Shown: piece after piece, positions 1 through 10,610 of the stretch
Position numbering within the stretch: the stretch's first letter is position 1
Layout: every line of letters begins with the position of its first letter
NCBI RefSeq assembly: GCF_021130785.1
Contig: NW_025778969.1
Span: 1-64,000, forward strand
Source of the DNA: Homalodisca vitripennis
Taxonomy: Eukaryota > Arthropoda > Insecta > Hemiptera > Cicadellidae
Reading direction: 5' to 3'
DNA length: 64,000 bases
Program-made: the position numbers and the translations under genes
Notes under the pieces: generated by a model
Seen by the model: only the letters and a program-made list of their open reading frames with translations
What the model was told of the DNA's origin: nothing
Databases searched by the model: none

Positions 1-348
1 ATGAATGAGGCTAGTGCTGTGTTAAGCAATATCAGCACTGCATACTTTCATAAATCGTTTACAAGTAGGACCTTCAGCATGAAAAAAAATGAATGAGGCT
101 AGTGATGTGTTACGCAATATCAGCACTGCGTACTTTCATAAATCGTTTACAAGTAGGACCCTTCAGCTGAATGAATGAGGCTAGTGCTGTGTTACGCAAT
201 ATCAGCACTGCATACTTTCATAAATCGTTTACAAGTAGGACCTTCAGCTGAGTGAATGAGGCTAGTTGATGTGTTACGCAATATCAGCACTGCATACTTT
301 CATAAATCGTTTTTACAAGTAGGACCATTTCAGCTGAATGATTGAGGC
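1..348. repeat. 81-bp satellite, left block
   Basis: About four tandem copies of a unit of roughly 81 bp (the phrase gaggctagtg recurs at 7, 95, 177, 258 and near 344). Each copy holds an internal inverted echo (gctgtgttacgc ... atcagcactgc) and ends in ataaatcgtttacaa. The same unit resumes at 6681, so this is one array split by the retrotransposon. Single-base length differences between copies sit mostly in homopolymers. Confidence 0.9.
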
Positions 349-992
349 AAAGCTGCGGAGACCTGGTCTGCGGAGGATTGACGGTCGATTGACGGTCGTA
401 ATGTGGGTCTAATGTTTTTTTTTTATTCAAATTACCTTTTGTTTCGATTGTGATATTACGGTTGTTATGTTTAAAAACGCTTATTTGTGATTCGGTGGGG
501 CGTTTGCATGCGGTGCATACTGGACAATACTGTAAGTAGCTAAATGTGCACCGTCGTACCTAACCTAACCGGTACAGTGGCAATATCAGCCGACACAAGT
601 ACGAGCAGTTCCAGCCTGAGCGCAGCCACTGTGCGCAAACTACCAACCGAGCAGCCGCTGCCTGCCGCCGGCCGCTCCTAAAAATATCCCTGCTGCCACA
701 CGCTGCCTGTCTGTGTCACTAACCGCTGTCAAGAGTGAGCCGAGGCTTACCTGCCCGCTGCGAGTGTCGCCCGTTGCGCCTTCAATTTTCCGCTGCTACA
801 CTGCTGCTCGCCTGCTTTGCAGTTTGCCCCTTCTACTAATGCAGGCTGCATATTGCTGTTCCTGCCTGAGTTTCACTCTGTTATTAAATATTCACGGGAA
901 ATTTCACACCATTTGCAAATATACTACTGACTGATTTTATTTACTTCAAGAAATTGATTTTATTACCTAATTATATCATCTCAATAAATAAA

Positions 993-3721
993 ATGACTCT
1001 TACAATTGAACAAACTAACAAAGGGAAACCCTGTGTGGTTATCGGCAAATATAAAATACCGAGAAGCATATACAACAAAAAATGGTGATGTGACGTGGCG
1101 ATGCCTTGCCCGTACTTGTAATGCTGCTGTGAAGACCAACGCCGGACGAGACGAAGTTTCTGCACCACGATGACCGTCACAGTGGCCCGCACCCGGCCAC
1201 CATCCGCACAGTCACTCTTACACCGTCTCCTTGTCGGACTTCTGTGAGAGATTCTGATTTGCCCCTCTCGCCTCTAATCTCCCAGCTGATCATTAAGAAA
1301 GACACCAGAAATGCGTTCACTGAGACAGATTCTTTGTTTTTGGAATCTAAGGACGACCTGGTACATAAACTGCAGGTCTTGAGGTCTGCACAGTCTTCCC
1401 TTGTAGACGAGATTCAGCGTCTGACTCTTGAGTTGGAGAGGGCTCAGGAGATGATCGCTGGACTTACGGCATCACAATCCAGTGTGGGTCATGACGATGG
1501 TTGCCTGCATCCCCTGCCAGTAACTCTGAATTCTATTGCGACGCAGACCGAGTCACCTTTCCATCCGCAATCCAGCGTGGTTCATGATGATGGTTGCCAG
1601 CATCAGCATCCCCTGCCAGTGACTCTGAATTCTACTGCGACGCAGACTGAGTTACCTTTCCATCCGCAGTCCAGCGTGGTTCATGATGATGGTTGCCAGC
1701 ATCAGCATCCCCTGCCAGTGACTCTGAATTCTACTGCGACGCAGACTGAGTTACCTTTCCATCCGCAGTCCAGCGTGGTTCATGATGATGGTTGCCAGCA
1801 TCAGCATCCCCTGCCAGTGACTCTGAATTCTACTGCGACGCAGACTGAGTTACCTTTCCATCCGCAGTCCAGCGTGGTTCATGATGATGGTTGCCAGCAT
1901 CAGCATCCCCTGCCAGTGACTCTGAATTCTACTGCGACGCAGACTGAGTTACCTTTCCATCCGCAGTCCAGCGTGGTTCATGATGATGGTTGCCAGCATC
2001 AGCATCCCCTGCCAGTGACTCTGAATTCTACTGCGACGCAGACTGAGTTACCTTTCCATCCGCAGTCCAGCGTGGTTCATGATGATGGTTGCCAGCATCA
2101 GCATCCCCTGCCAGTGACTCTGAGTTCTACAGCGACGCAGACTGATTTACCTTTCCACCCAACGTCTGTGGCGCCTGTTGGGCTGCGGTGTCCTGTCCCG
2201 CCGCCTTCCTCCGGCTCAACCTTGAACGGTGCCCAAAGCATGAGTTCGAGGAATAAAAACTTGCCAAAGACTGGGAACTCTAGAGTTAAACGAACCACTT
2301 GGCTGAGTGATGAGGAGGTTTGGGATGGTATCAGGGACCTGAATTCTGACGAGGTACTAGTGTTGTCACCGGCTGAGTGCCTTGATATTAGGTTTCTTTA
2401 CTCTCAGTCTCAGCCCTCCTTTATTACAGGTTCTAATTTTAAACTCTTGCTAGCCCCCATAAGTAACTCTACTTTGCCTCCTAAGCATGGTTCCACGCAA
2501 AATTTACAATCACACTGTAACAGTGAGGGCACTCACTGGAGCCTGATTATTTTGAACAGGGTTGAGGGCAAGTATGTTCACTTAGATTCCCTGCGAGGAG
2601 TCAACAGTACTTGTGCTCTTGATTTTTGTAACAGCCTTGACAAAGTCCTCAGTAACCAAAACATTTCGTTTGAAGAAAAAAAAAAAAATTGTAAGCAACA
2701 AAAAGACAGTTTTTAGTTGTGGTTTTGAGTTGATAAAAAATGCCAAATCATATGTCTCTAAATACAATAAAACAATAGCTCTTAATGGAAACTCTAGTAA
2801 AGTAATACTAAACAAAGCATCACCAACCAGTAATACCCCATGGGACAGAGCTGTTTTGTCTAATGAGCTCGGACTGACACCAAAGTGTATAAAATTCATA
2901 TTTATGGCGATAGTCATTCCAGGGATCTTAAGGAAACATTACAGCCCCTTTTAAAAAATGCAGAGGTTTTCGAACATTGCTACCCAGGCGCCACTATGGC
3001 ATTTGTTCTTTCGAAGCTAAGCAGTTGTAGGAAAGCTTTTAATGAAAATGACATTGTTATAATTGTTGGAGGCACTAACAATACAAGCCTTGGTCACTGT
3101 TTAAAGGTTAAGGGAATGTTGTTACATATAATTAATACTTTTTCATGTAAAATAGTTCTTACCGAAGTACCTCAACTGCTGAAACAGCATCCTGCAAAAG
3201 CCTTTGAGATAGAGTGTGTCAACAATATGTACATTTCTCTGTCAGTAACAACTAAAACCCCTCTGGTTCTTTTAAATCACTTCCTGGCCAAGAGGCTCTT
3301 TGCAAAGAATGGCAAGCATCTAAGTAAAGCAGGCAAGAGTCTTTTTGGTGTTAAACTATCTAAGTGGCTGAATGCATTGTTTCCTGAGCAGCAGTTGAGG
3401 GGCCACCCCGGATCAAATTTTATACCATACCAAAACAATTGTCAAACTGCCTCCAGTCCCAGTACCTTTACCAGCTCTTCACCTGACACATCATATCCTC
3501 TGTCTGACCTGTCTTCTTCTGCATCAACTCCCTATAATACCACAATCACAACCATCTCTTGTTCTGACAAGGAGCAAATTGACCCCATGGCTCTTCCGTC
3601 GGCCTCGCCAATGTTCTCGGATGCTAGCAACTCTTTTTTATTGAGTCAGTCCAACAGACTCCGCCTATCAAGATTCTGCACCAAAACATTCAATCAATTT
3701 CCAACAAAACTGGTCCTTTAG
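993..3721 (+). pseudogene. CR1-like ORF1: FLYWCH finger, coiled coil, TQT repeats, Ulp1-like protease, SGNH esterase
   Basis: Start chosen at the ATG at 993. Reading across several frames: (1) 993-1200 resembles a FLYWCH zinc finger (KGKPCVVIGKY, then TWRC and TCNAAV, then a His-rich HHDDRH); (2) about 1320-1470 is heptad-rich and probably a coiled coil; (3) 1475-2161 holds seven tandem repeats each with ATQTE; (4) 2290-2760 is a Ulp1/C48-like protease with GTHWSLII (His), YVHLDS (Asp) and SCGFELI (Cys); (5) 2885-3600 is an SGNH/GDSL esterase with GDSHSRD, GGTNN and a C-terminal NGKHLSKAG block. The Pro/Ser-rich tail overlaps the start of ORF2. Frame changes lie near 1053, 1160, 2675-2686 (a long A run) and 2884. 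CR1 ORF1 proteins commonly carry an esterase; the added FLYWCH and protease modules are unusual to me. Confidence 0.75.
1475..2161 (+). repeat. In-frame 99-bp minisatellite encoding 33-aa TQT repeats
   Basis: One diverged 93-bp copy (1475-1567) is followed by six 99-bp copies (from 1568, 1667, 1766, 1865, 1964 and 2063). Copies 2 to 6 are almost identical at the nucleotide level, so the expansion is recent. Each encoded 33-residue unit contains VVHDDGC (GHDDGC in the first), HPLPVTL and ATQTE or ATQTD. The period is a multiple of three, so copy-number change keeps the frame. Confidence 0.95.
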
Positions 3722-6507
3722 AAGCTCTGCTACACAGTAGGAATGTCGACATTGCTTGTGTAACCGAGCACTGGCTATCTAAAAACAACTTTGCTGCGCT
3801 GAGTGTTCAGGGCTATTGGGTGGCAGGTGGCTTCTGCAGGTCTGACAGGATCAGGGGCGGAGTATGTGCTCTGGTCAGTGATTCTTTTTTCGTATACCGT
3901 TGTGGAAAAGCAGGTTACCTCTCACCTGAACTCAGAACTTAATTTTGAATCCGTCACCATTCACATAGTTGAATTAAACACCACTATCATCACTATTTAC
4001 AGATCCCCCCAGGGCGATTTTTCATTGTTTTTGAAATGTTTTGAGGAATCGCTTAGAATCCTACATAAACCTGATCTGAGGATATTTGTCTGTGGGGATT
4101 TCAATGTTCATTTTGATAGGCAATATGACAGGCAGTTTTTACTATTTTCCGACATTTTTCAAAGTTTTTCAATTAGAGCTCAGATTTCATCAGTGACCCG
4201 CCCATCACCAACAGGAGGTTCATGCATCGATAATATTTTAACTAATATCGGGCCTGACCATGTGACAGCTGAGGTGGTCCCTTCCTGTTTGTCCGATCAT
4301 GAAGCACAGCTTGTTACAGCCGTAATTCAGTCAACTACATCTAAGGGGTGTAACTCTGCCCCTTACCGAGTTTTCTCAGACAGAAATATTAATGTTCTTT
4401 ATGAACTTTTAGATTCAGTTGATTGGGGTAATATTTTCTTATACGAGGACATAAATGACCAATACTCGTTATTCCTCAGTCAAGTATCATCCTGCTTTAA
4501 CCAGGCCTTTCCTTTAGTCACATCGAAGCGTAAAAAACGTCAAAGGCCTGGTTGGTTGACAGGAGAAGTTCTCTTGGCCAGAGAACATCTCAAGGACCTG
4601 TATATTTTGCAGCGTGACTATCCTTCTGAACAGCATAGGATATTGTATAAGGTCAATAAGAGAAACTACAAGTTATTAATTTCATCTCTGAAAACATCTC
4701 AGATCGAAAGCCGTCTGAATAAGAGTAAGAATGTTGCCAAAACTGTATGGAACATAGTGTCTGAAAACTCTGGAAAGCAAACAGATAGGAAAAGACATAT
4801 TCAGGAGCTACAAGATAATGGAGCTGCAGTCTCTGACCCACGTCATATCGCTGAAATGTTTAACAATTTTTTTATGAGTTGCCCCACTGGCTAGAACCAT
4901 AAACGGAACAAATAGTTGCACTAACAGCTCTTCTAAAATACACCACTGTCCATCAAGTTTCTTCATAGCCCCAACAACGCTCCATGAAATGTACAATACT
5001 ATTTCACCTTTGAAATCCAGTTCAACACCTGACGTTTTTGGAATGAGTCCTTCAGTAATTAGACGGGTTGCTTCACCCTTGAGCCCTCCTTTAGCTCAAT
5101 TGTTTCAACAACTCAGTTCTTCAGGGGAAGTTTCCATCGGATATGAAGCTCTCTAAGGTCATTCCGGTTTTCAAGAAAGGCAGTAGGTCTTCGCCTCAAC
5201 AGTATCGTCCCATATCAATTTTACCAACCATCAGCAAAGTCTTCGAACGTCTCATTCATGTTAGACTAACAGACTTTCTAATCAGAAATTCCATTCTGAG
5301 TGACACCCAATTTGGATTTGTTCCTTCTAAATCCACCACCGATGCTATTGCCCAATTTTCCAAATATGTATTTACTCATCTTAACAATCAGAATCACGTA
5401 GCTGGTGTTTTTTGCGACCTCACGAGAGCGTTTGATACAGTTAACCATCTGAAACTCCTTAATAAGCTTGAACTCTACGGCATCAGAGGTTGTCCCCTGC
5501 TGTGGTTCAGGTCCTACCTTTCAAATCGTTACCAGAGTGTCCAGGTTACCAACTCCTTTGGTACGGCACAGTCAGATTTCGTTGAGGTCTCCATGGGTGT
5601 TCCTCAAGGTTCTATCTTGGGACCTCTTCTCTTTGCCTTATATGTAAACGACTTAAGCTCTTGTGTCCCTGAGGCTCGCGTCACTCAATATGCTGATGAC
5701 ACCACGGTCATTGTTCGGGCAGACTCTTCAATAGCGTTAAATCTTCAATTAAACACTACAATCGAAAAAATGAACTCTTGGTTCATTCGCAACAATTTAT
5801 TCCTCAATGTTGACAAAACATCCATTCTTCACTTTCGATCTCAGGCAGTTTCTAAGGGTTTTGTTGCTTTAGACGAGGTTGACATCATTGAGGTTGATTC
5901 AGTATGTTTCTTGGGCGTTCATCTGGATGCTGGTTTTTCTTGGCGTCAGCATGTGGAGGCCCTTTGCTCTAAGCTCAACTCGATATTGTTTTCCTTAAGA
6001 TGTCTTTCAAATTTTCTGAAAAGTAGTGCACTGAAAATGGTATATGATTGTTACTTTTCCTCTGTGATGTCATATGGCATAATGTCATGGGGAACTGCTT
6101 CATCTTCTCTGTTACAAAGAGTATTCAAATTGCAAAAGAGGGCTATTCGTTTAGTGTTTGGGTTGAGGGGCCTGGAGAGCTGTAGGCAAGTGTTTCACCA
6201 AGAACGTATACTAACCCTCCCCTCCATTTTTATCTATTCCGTATCAATTTACACTTTTAAACACATTACCGATTTTCCTACCCACAATCATATATATCCC
6301 ACCAGAAATAAAAATAGTTTAACAGTACCCCACCATAGTAACAATATGTTCCGCAAATCAATAGAATATTTAGGACCTACAATTTATAACAGATTGCCAG
6401 ATTATTTAAAAGCCAGCACTTCACTTGCATCTTTTAAAAACAAACTAAAAGACTTTCTTGTGAAAAACTGTTTTTACTCACTCTCTGAATTTTTGTGCCC
6501 CACCTAA
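3628..6507 (+). pseudogene. CR1-like ORF2: APE endonuclease and reverse transcriptase
   Basis: Frame 1 opens after a stop at 3625 with no ATG before the endonuclease, so ORF2 overlaps ORF1 and may depend on coupled translation. The endonuclease begins near 3670 (LHQNIQSISNK, VDIACVTEHWL) and continues with GDFNVHFD near 4095 and CLSDHEAQ near 4290. The reverse transcriptase starts near 5130 (KLSKVIPVFKKG) and has FCDLTRAFDTVNH, GVPQGSILGPLLF and YADDT, the metal-binding motif. The 454-codon RT segment 5143-6507 is uninterrupted. Frame changes lie near 3890 (T run), 4870 (T run) and 5125. Product: the polypeptide for target-primed reverse transcription. Confidence 0.88.
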
Positions 6508-6680
6508 CCTTACAAGTAAAACTATCATTAGTACTGTTTTTCAATATATTTTTAATTTGTACTTTTACCAGATATAGTAATATTTTTAGTATTTAGTTAT
6601 TTTATACATATTGACAATTCTCGATACATGTTAATGTTAATGAGAAATAAATGATTTTGATTTGATTTGATTTGATTTGC

Positions 6681-7027
6681 TAGTGCTGTGTTACGCAATA
6701 TCAGCACTGCGTAATTGCATAAATCGTTTACAAATATCACCTACTCATAAATCAATGAACCTAGTGATGTGTTACGCAATAACAGCACTGCATACTTGCA
6801 TAAATCGTTTACAAATATAACTTACTTCTGAATGAATGAGGCTAGAGATGTGTTACGCAATATCAGCACTGCATTCTTGCATAAACCGTTTTCAAATATA
6901 ACTTACTTCTGAATGATTGAGGCTAGTGTTATGTTACGCAATATCAGCACTGCGTAATTGCATAAATCGTTTACAAATATCACCTACTCATACACCAATG
7001 AACCTAGTGATGTGTTACGAAATAGAG
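6681..7027. repeat. 81-bp satellite, right block
   Basis: Four and a fraction units spaced exactly 81 bp (unit starts at 6681, 6762, 6843, 6924 and 7005). The first base continues the unit interrupted at 348. These copies differ from the left block in the second half (aaatatcacctactcat instead of aagtaggaccttcagc), so the two blocks come from different parts of a heterogeneous array. Confidence 0.9.
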
Positions 7028-7689
7028 GCGGTGTTTGACGTAGCCACAGCTAATAAAATTACAAAACACTCACAAAAATCTCATTACGCTGCATAAATAT
7101 CTCGAAACAAATTATTTAATATTTTTGTTTCTAATTAAAATTTATAAAACTGATATATCTAGCGAAGCCATAGTTTTATTAATTTCACATTCTTTTCATT
7201 TTCCTAAAATTTAATAAAATATTATATAATTATAAATATAACTGAGCTAATTTCAATCCAACTCGTACTTCAATATAATCGAATAAGTAATTTCATTGTC
7301 AAAATTTGTACTAACAGTCAGGGACAAGAGAATTCCCCATGACACTATTGTAGTGGATTGATAGTTTAGGTAAATTATTAGTGAAAACCATCTAATTTAA
7401 AATTAATTAAGTTACGAAAAATATTGATTTCTTTGTTCAAATACTAAACACTTTGAAATGAACATGACTACATGTAGCATTTCAGATTATTTTACAAATA
7501 GAAATTGCAGTTCACATCATAAATTTAAACAAAAATACTTAGATTATTATGGTCATGTTATATCCAGAGTGAAGCCAGTAATAAAGAAATATATTTGTAT
7601 GTAAATAAGCGTTTATACTCATTAAAATATTATCCTTTTTGCATGTACTTTAATAAACTGATACAACCAATTATTCAAGGACCTGACAG
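7028..7689. other. AT-rich non-coding DNA
   Basis: I see no open frame, RNA gene or repeat here; base composition is strongly AT-rich. Confidence 0.7.
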
Positions 7690-8815
7690 AACTTAACGGG
7701 TGTGTTATCAAAGAGAAGCACGGACTGCAGTTCTTCCAAGAGAGTTATGAGTCAAGGTTTCAAGTCTCTAGTACCCTTCTATCAAGAGTTATATTGCAGA
7801 CAGACACACAGTCTGATAAACGGACTACCCTTTGACCCCAAAATCTCTTCAGTTCTTCTCAGAGAGTTATGAATCAAGTTTCAAGTCTCTAGTGCCCTAC
7901 TATCAAGAGTTATATTGCAGACAGACACACTCTGATACACGGACTACCCTTTGACCTTTCACCCCAAAATCTCTTCAGTTCTTCCAAGAGAGTTATGAAT
8001 CAAGTTTAAAGTCTCTAGTGCCCTTCTATCAAGAGTTATATTGCAGACAGACACACAGTCTGATAAACGGACTACCCTTTGACCCCAAAATCTCTTCAGT
8101 TCTTCCCAGAGAGTTATGAATCAAGTTTCAAGTCTCTAGTGCCCTTCTATCAAGAGTTATATTGCAGACAGACACACAGTCTGATACACGGACTACCCTT
8201 TGACCTTTCACCCCAAAATCTCTTCAGTTCTTCCAAGAGAGTTATGAATCAAGTTTCAAGTCTCTAGTGCCCTTCTATCAAGAGTTATATTGCAGACAGA
8301 CACACAGTCTGATACACGGACTACCCTTTGACCTTTCACCCCAAAATCTCTTCAGATCTTCAAAGAGAGTTAAGAATCAAGTTTAAAGTCTCTAGTGCTC
8401 TTCTATCAAGAGTTATATTGCAGACGGACACACTGATAAACGGACTACCCTTTGACCTTTCACCCCAAAATCTCTTCAGTTATTCCCAGAGAGTTAAGAA
8501 TCAAGTTTCAAGTCTCTAGTGCTCTTCTATCAAGAGTTATATTGCAGACAGACATACAGTCTGATAAACGGACTACCCTTTGACCTTTCACCCCAAAATC
8601 TCTTCAGTTATTCCAAGAGAGTTAAGAATCAAGTTTCAAGTCTCTAGTGCCCTTCTATCAAGAGTTATATTGCAGACAGACACACAGTCTGATAAACGGA
8701 CTACCCTTTGATCTTTGACTCCAAAATCTTTTCAGTTCTTCCCAGAGAGTTATGAATCAAGTTACAAGTCTCTAGTGCTCTTCTATCAAGAGTTATATTG
8801 CAGACGTATAGATAG
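7690..8815. repeat. 121-128 bp tandem array, nine copies
   Basis: The phrase atcaagagttatattgcag recurs at 7781, 7902, 8028, 8149, 8277, 8405, 8529, 8657 and 8785. Length differences come mainly from presence or absence of a short ctttcac segment and of cagt. Short open frames inside the array are by-products of the repeat and are not genes. Confidence 0.93.
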
Positions 8816-9960
8816 TCAGACAGACGGGCTATCTTTTCACTTCAAAATAAACTTTGTGCCCAGACTTAATCTACAAGTATTTAAGTTACTCAGCTATATC
8901 AAGGGTTATCGCATAAGCGGACATATACATGGACCACTGCACTATTTTAAAAAGGCCCTGTCCGGTTCTTAATAAAAATATTATTTTATAATTTTACAGT
9001 ATGTGGAAGAGTTTCAATTGTCGGTTTCAGCATTTATTTTGTATTACTGTAATCACCTTTAGCTTAGATTCAAGGATTAATAAAAAATTCTATGAAAAAG
9101 AAAATTTCTTGAGGAACGAGTAATATTCTTAAGAAGTAATAAGATTCCCAGATGAGTGGGTCCTGAATGGCAGCTACGGGTGAGAAGCTTGTCAAAACAC
9201 CCCCTCCCCCTCACCACCCCCCTCACATCGCCTTTCACTCACCGTCGTCCTACAGCGCGGTGAGTACTTACTTAATTGAGCCACTTATACCAGTACACCC
9301 CTGGCTGGGTTTGTTGTTCTCTGGCTCGAACCTATTTCAGTTTGTTCTTCTCTGTAAAATCTCAGCAACTCATTAACATTGCAGTGCTCTCTGATAACTG
9401 CGTCGTATTACTCAATTGTACTATCTCAATTTCTTAACAAGAGTTATGTCGTTGGAGATGTTATTTCTGACTCGCTAACAACTTTGTTTTAATTACGACC
9501 AACCGACTTTAAAAAGTACCAAAATGTAAAAATATACTGATTTACACTATATTTATTGTTACTAATACATATATACTAAAGATACTATTTTATTCTATAA
9601 CTCCTAACAATTCTTTTTTTAAACAATAATATACATTTTCCCGCGTTCCAGAACAGGACAATTTGTGAAGATTAACAAGTCAACAAGTTCGTATAAAACC
9701 CGTGCTGTATTGCACATCGAATTTAAGCTCAATAAAACCATGCTTGAGCTATGTTAAAGTCCTTTTTGTTATATTGTCGTTGAAATTAGTACATAACATA
9801 AGTTATACATTTCTATGTTTGGTTCAACACTAGATAGCCTTGTCTCGTTTAATTATGCCAAAAATGAACTAATTAATTGTTACAGGCAAGGAAAACGTAT
9901 AAACAAACGCTTGTATTGTAATAAATATAATTTCAATAAAGAATGAATCATATTTACTGC
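8816..9960. other. Non-coding DNA
   Basis: No supported gene. A C-rich stretch near 9190-9230 followed by gtgagtact near 9260 resembles a splice donor context, but no coding exon can be tied to it. Confidence 0.6.
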
Positions 9961-10020
9961 GCCGGGACTCGAACCCGAATCTCTCACCTGACCTAAAAGT
10001 TCAGTTAACTAAGGGATAAC
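9961..10020 (-). ncRNA. tRNA-derived fragment (SINE-like B box)
   Basis: On the minus strand 9964-9975 reads GGTTCGAGTCCC, a near-perfect pol III B box, inside a T-arm-like context. About 40 nt upstream a weak A-box-like TAGTTAACTG is present. No complete cloverleaf can be drawn, so this is more likely a SINE head or tRNA relic than a working tRNA. Confidence 0.4.
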
Positions 10021-10204
10021 ATTTGACAAAGGGTAAATTTGACCAGGTTAAATTAACAGAATATTTGGTTAACCAAGGCATTACGTTTAACTTAGTACAA
10101 ATTGACTGAGGAACTACTCTGGTCAACTGGTCCTGGCTTACCAGGAAACTCAAATTATTAGAGAGTTGAGGGAACATGCGAGTAAAGTTAGTGAGAGGAT
10201 AAGT

Positions 10205-10610
10205 TTGGCACGAGGTTTACGTTGAGGCATTTAATTGACCAGGTGGTTAAATTAGGACATTTAATTGACCAGGTAGTTAAATTGAGACATTTAATTGACC
10301 GGATGGCTAAATTGAGACATTTAATCGACCAGGCGGTTAAATTGAGACATTTAATTGACCAGGTGGTTAAATTGAGACATTTAATTGACCAGGTGGTTAA
10401 GTTGAGCGATTTCATTGACCAGGTGTTTACGTTGAGATATTTATTTGATTAGGTGGTTAAATTGAGACATTTAATTGACAAGGTGGTTAAATTGAGACAT
10501 TTAATTGACCGGGTGGTTAAATTGAAGCATTTAATTGACCGGGTGGTTACATTGAGAATTGACCGGGTGGTTAAATTGAGGCTTTAATCAATCAGGTGTT
10601 AAAATTATAA
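10205..10610. repeat. 30-bp minisatellite, about 13 copies
   Basis: Tandem copies of a unit reading roughly ggttaaattgagacattt followed by aattgaccaggt. Copies differ by point changes and one short deletion near 10555. Both strands stay open over part of the array only because the unit length is a multiple of three. Confidence 0.93.

Larger units (their letters stand above)
349..6680 (+). mobile_element. CR1-like non-LTR retrotransposon, near full length
   Basis: The order of parts is 5' UTR, ORF1, ORF2, AATAAA at 6646-6651 and a short GATTT-type microsatellite tail ending at 6679. There are no LTRs and no long terminal duplication; the flanks share at most gc (347-348 and 6679-6680), which fits the short or absent target duplications of CR1/L2-type elements. 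An SGNH esterase in ORF1 and an APE endonuclease plus reverse transcriptase in ORF2 place it in the CR1/L2 group; the exact clade cannot be fixed without a tree. At least seven frame changes interrupt the ORFs, several at homopolymers, so this copy looks inactive unless some are assembly errors. Confidence 0.85.

Noticed and set aside
557..570. cctaacctaacc, resembling the insect telomere repeat
   Set aside because: Only two units inside the retrotransposon leader; no array.
713..1192. Short open frames on both strands in the retrotransposon leader
   Set aside because: They overlap the FLYWCH-like coding segment in other frames or lie in the UTR, with no motif.
8079..8972. Open frames of 60-85 codons in the 121-128 bp array
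   Set aside because: They repeat with the array and encode compositionally biased peptides; by-products of the repeat.
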